The translations under genes and the position numbers were made by a program. A stretch of DNA of 6,119 bases from an uncultured Elusimicrobiales bacterium (GTDB lineage Bacteria > Elusimicrobiota > Elusimicrobia > Elusimicrobiales > Elusimicrobiaceae). The stretch lies in assembly GCA_944322775.1 (NCBI GenBank), contig CALUQA010000065.1:1-6119 (forward strand), read 5' to 3'. The notes beneath the pieces are model-generated. The model saw only the letters and a program-made list of their open reading frames with translations. It searched no databases and was not told the DNA's origin. This document shows positions 1-5,437 of this stretch, piece by piece. The stretch's first letter is position 1. Every line of letters starts with the position of its first letter.

Positions 1-417
1 GGTGCGGATGTAGGCGCGTTTAAGTTTGCCTACCAAATGCGGGGTCAGGTTGCTTTGCGGAATATTGACGACTACAAACATACGCTGCCCGTCTTTGCTG
101 ACGCAGGTGTTGACGTCCACAAACACAATGGGGTCAATGTAAGTTTGAATGATGTCCTCTATGGTGTTGCGCATTTTTTCGTGATAGGGGATACCCGTGA
201 AAGGGGGGCGGGGTTTGTCGTTTTTATCGTCGTTTACGCCAATAATCACCGTGCCGCCCAGGGCATTGGCAAAAGAGGCAATGGTCTTGGCAAACTTTTC
301 TTTGTTTTTGGGCAAAAAATATTTATAGTCCAGCTGTTTGCCTTCCAGCAGCTGCTGTTGGCAGAAGCGGACGACGTCTTCAAAGGTTAAATCGTTTACG
401 GGTTTGTCAAAAAACAT
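1..417 (-). CDS. AlbA_2 / Schlafen-like (AAA_4) putative DNA-binding domain protein, N-terminal part, cut by window edge
   Basis: The visible 139 residues start at ATG 417-415, preceded on the minus strand by a strong AAGGGGG ribosome binding site four bases upstream. The sequence shows the AlbA_2 (formerly AAA_4) fold signature: LDYK at residues 29-32, then IASFANALGGTVIIGVND at 46-63, then a G-I-P turn at 75-77, a helix (about 80-93) and a strand-rich part with VVVNIPQS at 115-122 and the YIRT strand at 136-139. In this family the A-N-x-x-G-G-T-x-x-x-G-V core marks a putative nucleic-acid-binding domain found in RecG-like predicted transcriptional regulators, in stand-alone proteins and in some defence proteins related to Schlafen. 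The C-terminus, which would tell these apart, lies outside the window, so no specific function can be given. It is transcribed divergently from the MgtE_N-CBS gene. Domain call is firm; role is open. Confidence 0.85.
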   Translation of the reverse strand, partial: MFFDKPVNDLTFEDVVRFCQQQLLEGKQLDYKYFLPKNKEKFAKTIASFANALGGTVIIGVNDDKNDKPRPPFTGIPYHEKMRNTIEDIIQTYIDPIVFVDVNTCVSKDGQRMFVVVNIPQSNLTPHLVGKLKRAYIRT

Positions 418-440
418 AAATCCCCCTTGGCCGCGCAGGG

Positions 441-462
441 CACGTATAATATTTATTATAAT
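441..462. promoter_or_regulatory. AT-rich divergent promoter region with overlapping -10 boxes
   Basis: Between the two divergent genes there are perfect TATAAT hexamers at 445-450 and 457-462 on the plus strand and at 460-455 on the minus strand. They lie within an inverted repeat, TATAATA-TT-TATTATA (445-460). No good -35 hexamer is seen at the right distance for any of them. The position, 52-64 bases upstream of the plus-strand start and 28-45 bases upstream of the minus-strand start, fits start sites for both genes. Which box serves which gene cannot be decided from sequence. Confidence 0.5.
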
Positions 463-469
463 AAAAACA

Positions 470-499
470 GCCGGTTTTAAAAGCCCGCTTTTTGCCGGC
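470..499 (+). other. Leader hairpin before the MgtE_N-CBS gene
   Basis: GCCGG (470-474) can pair with CCGGC (495-499), enclosing a smaller AAAAG-CCCG-CTTTT hairpin. The stem ends two bases before the AAGGA ribosome binding site (502-506), so folding could affect access to it. The leader is far too short for an M-box magnesium riboswitch. A regulatory role is only a possibility. Confidence 0.3.
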
Positions 500-513
500 A
501 AAAGGAAACAAAT

Positions 514-1257
514 ATGAACGGCCAAAATGCCAATTTAACCCCGTGGATAACGGAAAAATTTATTGCCGCCGCCCCCAAAGAAGCCGCACAGGCTTTGGGC
601 GGGCTGGCCACGCATGAGGCCGTACTGCTTTTAAAACCGCTGAAGGCGGAAATGATTGTAGCCGCCCTAAACCCCATGCAGCCTGCCCAGGCTGCGGCCA
701 TTTTGCGCCGCTTGCCTTCGCGCCAGGCGGCGCATGTGCTTTCCCGTCTGGATTTGCGCCAAGGGGGCAAAGTGTTTGCGGCGTTTTCCGTGCCGCAGCG
801 CGAAAAGATGAAAACGCTGCTGCCGCCCGCTGTGTGCCAGGCATTGGAAAAAAGCATTGCTTGGCCGGCAGACAGTGCCGGCGGCCGCATGAGTACGGAT
901 TTTGTGCTTTTCCGCACGGAAGCCAAACTGACCGAAATGGTGGAAAAACTCAAAACCCTTCCGCGCAAAAAACTGCCCGCCGCCTGCGTGGTGGCCGGGC
1001 GCGACGGCAAGCTGAAAGGCTATATCCGCGCGGCGGAATTGGCTTTTTATGCACCGCAAAGCACGGCCGGCTCTATCATGACTGAGGCAAAAAACGTTTT
1101 GGCTTCCGCCCCGCTGGCACAGGCCCAAAAGCTTCTTGATGAAGGCCAGCCGCTGGTGCCCGTGACGGACGAAAACGGCGTCGTACTGGGGGTTTTAACG
1201 CCGCAAACGGTGTTGGACAATCCGCCTGACAAGAAAAAACGTTTTGGGTGGTTCTAA
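514..1257 (+). CDS. MgtE N-terminal domain plus CBS pair protein, no transporter domain
   Basis: This 247-residue soluble protein starts at ATG 514 with AAGGA at 502-506. Residues about 1-115 are helical, alanine- and leucine-rich repeats of the MgtE_N superhelix type (for example AAAILRRLPSRQAAHVLSRL at 61-80). Residues 120-128 (DSAGGRMST) match the MgtE linker that leads into the CBS domains. CBS motif 1 covers about 126-180 and CBS motif 2 about 184-235, with AGSIMTE at 185-191 and PLVPVTDENGVVLGVLT at 213-229. In MgtE channels these cytosolic domains sense magnesium and gate a five-helix pore. Here the protein stops after the CBS pair with a basic KKKRFGWF tail and has no membrane segment. 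It is therefore probably a sensor or regulatory protein binding Mg2+ or an adenine nucleotide rather than a transporter; ligand and partner are unknown. It is monocistronic, bounded by a terminator. Confidence 0.85.
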   Translation: MNGQNANLTPWITEKFIAAAPKEAAQALGGLATHEAVLLLKPLKAEMIVAALNPMQPAQAAAILRRLPSRQAAHVLSRLDLRQGGKVFAAFSVPQREKMKTLLPPAVCQALEKSIAWPADSAGGRMSTDFVLFRTEAKLTEMVEKLKTLPRKKLPAACVVAGRDGKLKGYIRAAELAFYAPQSTAGSIMTEAKNVLASAPLAQAQKLLDEGQPLVPVTDENGVVLGVLTPQTVLDNPPDKKKRFGWF

Positions 1258-1272
1258 ATTTAAATATTTTAT

Positions 1273-1297
1273 AAAACGGCCTGCGGGCCGTTTTTTT
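1273..1297 (+). terminator. Rho-independent terminator of the MgtE_N-CBS gene
   Basis: The stem AAAACGGCC (1273-1281) pairs perfectly with GGCCGTTTT (1286-1294) around a TGCG loop and runs into a seven-T tract (1291-1297), 15 bases after the stop codon. The A-run on the left side means it could also work weakly on the minus strand. Confidence 0.9.
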
Positions 1298-1481
1298 ATG
1301 CCTAAAAACAAGGCAAGGCGTTTGGGTGTGCCGCCTGTATAAAGTGGGGACAGAGGCAAAGTGCTTGGCGGGTTTTATGCTGCAGTGTTGAACTGGCAGG
1401 GGCGCGGCAAATACGGCTGGCTCTGGGGGAGCGCGGTGCGGTTGCCTGGGAATGTTAAGCACGGACAAAGGGCAAAAGGAC
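1298..1481. other. Intergenic stretch between convergent terminators, nothing recognised
   Basis: This 184-base GC-rich stretch lies between the plus-strand terminator and the minus-strand tig terminator. Only short open frames occur, the longest notable one being GTG-started (1361-1504, 47 codons). That frame runs into the tig terminator and resembles nothing I know. I see no tRNA, repeat or promoter. It could be decayed coding sequence, but nothing recognisable remains. Confidence 0.5.
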
Positions 1482-1516
1482 AAAAAAGAGGGCGGGCCCC
1501 GTGAATGGCCCGCCCC
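1482..1516 (-). terminator. Rho-independent terminator of the tig transcription unit
   Basis: Read on the minus strand, GGGCGGGCC (1515-1507) pairs with GGCCCGCCC (1498-1490) as a perfect 9-bp GC stem with an 8-base loop, followed by TCTTTTTTG. It is the first hairpin with a good U tract after the tig stop codon, so it sets a 3' untranslated region of about 170 bases including the terminator. Confidence 0.85.
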
Positions 1517-1631
1517 TGAGGTTAAACTAATTGTCTTAGAAGACTAAAACAAACAGTTTAATTGCCTTTCGGCAAATTGTTTTAGCCCCGTTTGAGGGGG
1601 CAAATCTCCGTCCCGCACAAAAGTGCGGGAC
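1517..1631 (-). other. Structured 3' untranslated region of tig, candidate RNA element
   Basis: Between the tig stop codon and its terminator several stems can form on the minus-strand RNA. Hairpin A is GTCCCGCAC-TTTT-GTGCGGGAC (1631-1610, 9 bp). Hairpin B is GCCCC-7 nt-GGGGC (1601-1585). Element C is CTAAAACA (1585-1578) with TGTTTTAG (1551-1544), holding inside it TTGCC-GAAA-GGCAA (1575-1562) with a GNRA tetraloop. TTAAACT (1561-1555), inside the loop of C, can pair with AGTTTAA (1528-1522), which would give an H-type pseudoknot. A small stem around 1544-1533 lies between. Neither A nor B has a U tract, so they are not obvious terminators. It could be an RNA-stabilising 3' end, a 3'-UTR-derived small RNA, or chance folding. 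I do not recognise a known RNA family. Confidence 0.45.
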
Positions 1632-1653
1632 AGAAAGCATATCATTTTAAGGT

Positions 1654-2943
1654 TTATTTTACAACCGCTTCTTTTTTCAGGAAGTCAAACACTTTGCGTT
1701 CGTTTAAAGTGGCCAGGATGTGGTCCTTGCGTTCTTCAAAGAAAGCGCGGATTTTCTTTTCGTCTTCCTTGGTTTTGGCGTTAGCGGTCAGGCTCTTGTC
1801 CAGCTCGGCCTGCCAGTCGGCTTCCGTGGCTTCCAAGTTTTCTTTCTTGGCAATGGCGTGAATGATGTAGCCAATGCGCAAGTCTTTTTCTACCGTGGGG
1901 CGGATGCGTTCTTCAAAGCTTTTGCGCTGCTCGGCGGAAAGTTGTTCCGGTTTGAGCTGGGTGACATTGCGCACAAAGTTGTTTAAAGACTGATCCGTAT
2001 ATTCCTGCACCAAGGTTTCGGGCAGGGGGAAATTGTTCATTTTGACCAGGTGGTTTTCAATCTGGTTTACAAAGTCGCGGGCGGAGTTTTCTTTGGCTTC
2101 GGCATTGAGGCCTTCCTGCACGCGCTGTTTAAGTTGGTCCAGCGTGTCAAAGCCCATGTCTTTGGCAAAAGAATCGTCCAGGTTCGGCACGATTTTATTT
2201 TTCACGTCGTCCACCGTCACGTGGAAGGACAGCGTGTCATTGCCTTCTTTGGTTTCAAAATCTTTGGTTTCGCCTTTTTTCATGCCCAACACGGCTTTGG
2301 CCAGTTCCGGCATGGTTTGCGGGGCAGCCATATCAATCAGTTCGCTGTCGGCGCTGAGTTTATAGTCTTCGGTGCCGTTGCGTTTGCCTTTGTATTGCAC
2401 CACGGCATACACTTTGTCGTCAATGACGGTGCCTTCCGGAGCGCTTTCCAAGCGGGCATTGGCCTGCAAAATGCGGTCCAGCTGGTCTTTTACTTCTTGT
2501 TCCGTGGCAGTTTCGGCTTTTTTGGTTACGGGAATGCCTTTGTAGTCTTTTACGTCAAATTCAGGGGCCACATCTACGGCCAGCTCAAAAGAGAAGGCCT
2601 GTCCGTCGTTAAAGGTGGCAAAATCGGCTTTGGTTAAAGACGGCACGGTAACGGCGTTTAATTTGGCTTGTTCCAACGCGGCGCCAATGGCGCTTTTGAG
2701 GGCCAAATCCAGGGCGCGTTCTTTAATGTGACCGGCGAAATTTTGTTTGACTAAATCGAGGGGAACTTTACCGGCGCGGAAGCCCTGCATTTGCGCGCGG
2801 GATTGCACTTGCACGGCGGCGTTTTGAAAGGCTTTGGTAATCAGTTCCGCGGAAGCTTCTACGCTGAGGTTGACGCGGCAGCCTTCTTTATTTAGTTGTT
2901 TGGTTTTTACTTCTTCCGCCGTTGCGGTCTTGAAAATGGACAT
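1654..2943 (-). CDS. tig: Trigger factor, ribosome-associated chaperone
   Basis: Trigger factor binds ribosomal protein L23 at the exit tunnel and shields nascent chains in the cytosol. The 429 residues match the family length (E. coli 432). The ribosome-binding domain covers about 1-125 and carries the signature GFRAGKVP at 54-61 (family GFRxxKxP). The FKBP-like domain follows (about 168-250), then the helical chaperone domain and C-terminus (about 255-429). The start ATG (2943-2941) has a perfect AAGGAG seven bases upstream. The FKBP part is unusual: the GFE motif is replaced by MPELAKAV (211-218), and the usual FPExY...LxGK stretch is shortened to TKEGNDTLSF (231-240), so prolyl isomerase activity is doubtful while chaperone function should remain. 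The gene lies 22 bases after tRNA-Leu with no promoter between, so it is probably co-transcribed with two tRNAs. It is not next to clpP/clpX here, a frequent neighbour elsewhere. Confidence 0.97.
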   Translation of the reverse strand: MSIFKTATAEEVKTKQLNKEGCRVNLSVEASAELITKAFQNAAVQVQSRAQMQGFRAGKVPLDLVKQNFAGHIKERALDLALKSAIGAALEQAKLNAVTVPSLTKADFATFNDGQAFSFELAVDVAPEFDVKDYKGIPVTKKAETATEQEVKDQLDRILQANARLESAPEGTVIDDKVYAVVQYKGKRNGTEDYKLSADSELIDMAAPQTMPELAKAVLGMKKGETKDFETKEGNDTLSFHVTVDDVKNKIVPNLDDSFAKDMGFDTLDQLKQRVQEGLNAEAKENSARDFVNQIENHLVKMNNFPLPETLVQEYTDQSLNNFVRNVTQLKPEQLSAEQRKSFEERIRPTVEKDLRIGYIIHAIAKKENLEATEADWQAELDKSLTANAKTKEDEKKIRAFFEERKDHILATLNERKVFDFLKKEAVVK

Positions 2944-2965
2944 TTTTCTGCTCCTTAAATAAAAC

Positions 2966-3047
2966 TGGACGGAGAGGGACTTGAACCCTCAAGGGTTACC
3001 CCACACGCTCCTAAGGCGTGCGCGTCTGCCGATTCCGCCATCCGTCC
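2966..3047 (-). tRNA. tRNA-Leu (anticodon UAG)
   Basis: The 82-base class II cloverleaf on the minus strand has acceptor GGACGGA/TCCGTCC, a D arm with GCG...CGC, anticodon stem CACGC/GCGTG with loop CTTAGGA (anticodon TAG, reads CTN leucine codons) and a long variable arm with a GGG-TAA-CCC stem. The T arm is GAGGG-TTCAAGT-CCCTC and the discriminator is A. CCA is not encoded (GTT follows), so it must be added after transcription. It lies 17 bases after tRNA-Lys and 22 bases before tig. Confidence 0.97.
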
Positions 3048-3064
3048 TATTTTGTCGTAAAAAA

Positions 3065-3137
3065 TGGGCCATGTGAGGCTCGAACTCACGACCTTACGCT
3101 TAAGAGGCGTCTGCTCTACCAACTGAGCTAATGGCCC
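3065..3137 (-). tRNA. tRNA-Lys (anticodon CUU)
   Basis: The 73-base cloverleaf has acceptor GGGCCAT/ATGGCCC, D stem GCTC/GAGC with loop AGTTGGTA, anticodon loop CTCTTAA (anticodon CTT, lysine AAG codons), T arm GTGAG-TTCGAGC-CTCAC and discriminator A. The anticodon stem GACGC/GCGTA has a G27-A43 mismatch at its top; all other stems pair fully. CCA is not encoded. It is the first gene of the probable tRNA-Lys, tRNA-Leu, tig unit. Confidence 0.97.
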
Positions 3138-3154
3138 TAAATCGGGATAAGAAG

Positions 3155-3163
3155 ATTATAGCA
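3155..3163 (-). promoter_or_regulatory. Extended -10 promoter for the tRNA-Lys/tRNA-Leu/tig unit
   Basis: On the minus strand TGCTATAAT (3163-3155) is a perfect -10 hexamer with the TGN extension, 17 bases before the first base of tRNA-Lys. That places transcription start about 10 bases upstream of the tRNA. No good -35 hexamer is present 16-18 bases upstream, as is common for extended -10 promoters. Confidence 0.75.
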
Positions 3164-3207
3164 AAAAAAGAGCGGCAGTTGGGCTTTTGAAGGGCCCGGG
3201 GGCTGCC
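3162..3207 (-). other. Imperfect hairpin with U tract just upstream of the tRNA promoter
   Basis: GGCAG (3174-3178) pairs with CTGCC (3203-3207), and inside it GGGC (3181-3184) with GCCC (3194-3197), with unequal internal loops. On the minus strand the stem is followed by GCTCTTTTTTTGC, like a weak terminator. It would stop antisense transcription from the DUF885 side before it enters the tRNA promoter. The internal loop makes it a weak call. Confidence 0.3.
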
Positions 3208-3271
3208 TGATAAATTTATTTTAGCATATTTCCGTCCAAGCCGCAAAAAAAGCTTTCTTTTTTGAAAGACG

Positions 3272-3299
3272 TTGCGCCAAACGCAAAATTAGATATAAT
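3272..3299 (+). promoter_or_regulatory. Promoter of the DUF885 gene
   Basis: A perfect TATAAT sits at 3294-3299, with a weak -35 (TTGCGC, 3272-3277) 16 bases upstream. Transcription would begin near 3306, about 28 bases before the ATG at 3334. This rules against the earlier in-frame ATG at 3262, which would lie upstream of the transcript. Confidence 0.7.
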
Positions 3300-3333
3300 A
3301 AGGTGTCAAAATATTCTAGCTAAGAGGTACGGC

Positions 3334-5310
3334 ATGAAAAAACTGCTTTGCGTATTATTAAGTGCTTTGCTCTTTTTGTCTCCGGCGGCCGAAGCGGCCA
3401 GTTTTTCCGGCTTTGACAATATAGACGCTATTATGGAAGACAATGCGTTAACGGAAGTAAGCAACCGCTATTCGGCCATGCAGCTGTCTTTCTTTCCGGA
3501 GTATGCCACGCGGATAGGGTTTGAGTCCGCCGATAATAAATTGGACCGCCGCGACGCCGAGCGCGACGCGCAGGCCCTGCGCGCATTGGCCATTGTGGAA
3601 GAAAGCTTGGGCGAAGTTCGCCAGAAAAACCTTTCCGAGCCCAAACAAACCGACTATGATGTGCTGCAAGGCCGCTTGGCCATGGACAGATGGAATTTGG
3701 AACGCAACCGCACCGCGCTGGACCCGCTGCTTTATTCGCAGGCGTTTTCTTCCGTCTATGATTTGACCATGAAAACCCTGAACTATCAGGACTTGCAAGA
3801 CCGCGACTTGGCCGCGCGTATGCGTGCCTTGACGGGTGTGGCCGAACAAGCGCAGGAAAATTTGACGACGCCGCCGGCCTTTTTAACGCAGCTTGCCATG
3901 GAAGACGCCTACTATGCCTATTTGGCTTTTGACGCCGTGCCGCAGTATTTGACGGCTCGCGCGCAGGACGACGTCAGCCGGGCGCAGTTGCGTGCCGATG
4001 CGCGTGCTTCCAAAGAAGCGGTAAGAAAAATGTTTGAACTCTTTAAATCCTTGGCGCAGGAAAATGCCCAACAAGATTTCCGCCTGGGAGAAGAAGACTA
4101 TGAGTTCTTGCTTAAAAATTATTATTTTATAGACCAGAAACCCAAAAAATTGGGCAAAATGTTGACGGAAAATTTCCGCACCGCGCAGGCCAATTTGGCT
4201 AAAGCGTTGGAAATGTTTGCCCTGCCCGTGGCCGCACAAGAAGCGCAAACCGTGATGGAAAACATACAGGTCCCCGGGGAAGAAGCCACCGAAGGCGTGA
4301 CGGTAAGCTTCATTGACGCAGCCAACGGCGAAGCCGTAGAGCCGGTTGCAAATGCCGAAGAAGCCCAGCCGGCGCAACCGGAAAAGAAGAATAAAAAGAA
4401 AGACAAAAACGCCCCCTTGGTGCGGGCCGATGAATTTTACAGCGTAACGCAGCGGCTGTTGATGAACAATATTCGCGAGCAGGATTTTATTAAGACCTTA
4501 AGCGAAGAAGCAACCAACTTGGCCAAATTCTTTGCCCAGGACGATACCCTGCCTACGTCAGACGTGAATTTTGTCATCTATAAAATGCCGGATTATTACG
4601 CCTATACCCGCGCGTATATGTTCCTGCCGCCTTTTGGCACGCAGACCAATCCCACCAACGACTTGTTCTTGCGCTTGCCTTCCGGCAATGAGCTGACCAA
4701 ACAGGAAATGCTCAACCGCGATTTTAACGGCCCTACGCTTAAACTGCTTTTGGCCGGTCAGTTGGTGCCGGGGCTGTATTACCGCTCGGCCTATAACGGC
4801 AAGACCTTGTCTTCCTTCCGCAAGATGTACCCGGTGCCGACGCTGCGCAACGGGTGGGAAGTGTATGCCCAGCATTTGGCCAGCGAACGCGGCTATATCA
4901 TTACCGACGAAGAATTGCTCTATTTGGCGTGGGCCGACTATGTGCGCGCGGCGCAGGCTTTGGTGGATTTCAAGCTGCACACGCAGGAGTTTACCTATAA
5001 CGAAGCGTATCAGTTCCTCACGCAGGAAAACGGGTTTAACGAGCAGCAGGCCCAAAGCATGCTTAAAGACGTGGCCCGCCAACCCGGTGAAGCCGTCAGC
5101 TATATTTACGGCTACAACGCACTGAAAAACTTGCGCGCCAAATATCAAAAGAAACAAGGCAAAAAATTCTCTTTGGCTGATTTTCATGCCAAGGTGATGG
5201 CGCTGGGGGACATTCCTCCCTATCGTCTGGAAGCGGAAATGGAGAACGCCTATAAAATGGAGAAAGACAATTTAACACAGGCGCTTAACACTCCGTTTTA
5301 TTTAAACTAA
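3334..5310 (+). CDS. Secreted DUF885 family protein, probable inactive peptidase homologue
   Basis: The start ATG 3334 has GAGG six bases upstream (3324-3327) and opens a signal peptide (MKKLLCVLLSALLFLSPAAEA, probable cleavage after A21). An in-frame ATG at 3262 would bury the signal and precede the promoter. The 658-residue product aligns with DUF885, a helical zinc-peptidase-like family, best in the C-terminal half: a GW-x-x-YA block (507-512), RAAQALVDFKLH (538-549), RQPGEAVSYIYGYNALKNLR (582-601) and a GDIPP segment near the end. The family metal motif HExxPGHH is replaced by GQLVPGLY (475-482), and the downstream EGW glutamate is N506, so all expected zinc ligands are missing. Hydrolase activity is therefore unlikely; a binding or structural role outside the cytoplasm is an inference. 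An acidic, then lysine-rich low-complexity insert covers about 308-362. It stands alone between its own promoter and terminator. Confidence 0.85.
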   Translation: MKKLLCVLLSALLFLSPAAEAASFSGFDNIDAIMEDNALTEVSNRYSAMQLSFFPEYATRIGFESADNKLDRRDAERDAQALRALAIVEESLGEVRQKNLSEPKQTDYDVLQGRLAMDRWNLERNRTALDPLLYSQAFSSVYDLTMKTLNYQDLQDRDLAARMRALTGVAEQAQENLTTPPAFLTQLAMEDAYYAYLAFDAVPQYLTARAQDDVSRAQLRADARASKEAVRKMFELFKSLAQENAQQDFRLGEEDYEFLLKNYYFIDQKPKKLGKMLTENFRTAQANLAKALEMFALPVAAQEAQTVMENIQVPGEEATEGVTVSFIDAANGEAVEPVANAEEAQPAQPEKKNKKKDKNAPLVRADEFYSVTQRLLMNNIREQDFIKTLSEEATNLAKFFAQDDTLPTSDVNFVIYKMPDYYAYTRAYMFLPPFGTQTNPTNDLFLRLPSGNELTKQEMLNRDFNGPTLKLLLAGQLVPGLYYRSAYNGKTLSSFRKMYPVPTLRNGWEVYAQHLASERGYIITDEELLYLAWADYVRAAQALVDFKLHTQEFTYNEAYQFLTQENGFNEQQAQSMLKDVARQPGEAVSYIYGYNALKNLRAKYQKKQGKKFSLADFHAKVMALGDIPPYRLEAEMENAYKMEKDNLTQALNTPFYLN

Positions 5311-5321
5311 AACAAAATTTC

Positions 5322-5351
5322 AAAACCCCGCTTAAAAGAGCGGGGTTTTTT
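5322..5351 (+). terminator. Rho-independent terminator of the DUF885 gene
   Basis: AAAACCCCGCT (5322-5332) pairs with AGCGGGGTTTT (5339-5349) around a six-base loop and ends in six T's (5346-5351), 11 bases after the stop codon. The flanking A-run allows bidirectional use. Confidence 0.92.
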
Positions 5352-5379
5352 ATGTCTGAAAATAATTTCAAAAAAAACT

Positions 5380-5407
5380 TTGACGGCTCCGTTAAAAAAA
5401 CTAAAAT
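5380..5407 (+). promoter_or_regulatory. Promoter of the O-antigen ligase-like gene
   Basis: TTGACG (5380-5385) is one mismatch from the -35 consensus, and TAAAAT (5402-5407) is one mismatch from TATAAT, 16 bases apart. It lies between the DUF885 terminator and the next start codon, about 30 bases ahead of the ATG at 5438. TATAAG at 5407-5412 is a less well spaced alternative. Confidence 0.65.
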
Positions 5408-5437
5408 ATAAGCGATTATATTTTATCGGAGATAAAT

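Noticed and set aside
470..513. Magnesium riboswitch (M-box) upstream of the MgtE_N-CBS gene
   Set aside because: The leader has at most about 60 bases after the -10 boxes, far shorter than an M-box, and none of its conserved stems is visible.
1076..1483. 135-codon minus-strand open frame across the MgtE_N-CBS gene end and the intergenic region
   Set aside because: It is antisense to a clear gene, contains the terminator within it, and its translation is arginine/proline-rich with no domain character.
1361..1504. GTG-started 47-codon open frame on the plus strand with a GAGG just upstream
   Set aside because: It runs into the tig terminator hairpin, is short and basic, resembles nothing I recognise, and has no promoter after the preceding terminator.
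1517..1631. tmRNA, SRP RNA or a tracrRNA-like element in the tig 3' region
   Set aside because: No tRNA-like domain or tag frame, no SRP apical loop motif, and no cas genes or repeat array nearby.
2050..2637. 195-codon plus-strand open frame opposite tig
   Set aside because: It is the mirror of a highly recognisable trigger factor gene; the phenylalanine/histidine/glycine-rich translation is a typical antisense shadow.
3262..3333. In-frame ATG 24 codons upstream of the chosen DUF885 start
   Set aside because: It lies upstream of the TATAAT box and would place 24 residues in front of a textbook signal peptide; ATG 3334 has a proper ribosome binding site.
4558..5187. 209-codon minus-strand open frame opposite the DUF885 gene
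   Set aside because: It is antisense to a conserved coding region, with no ribosome binding site or domain evidence.
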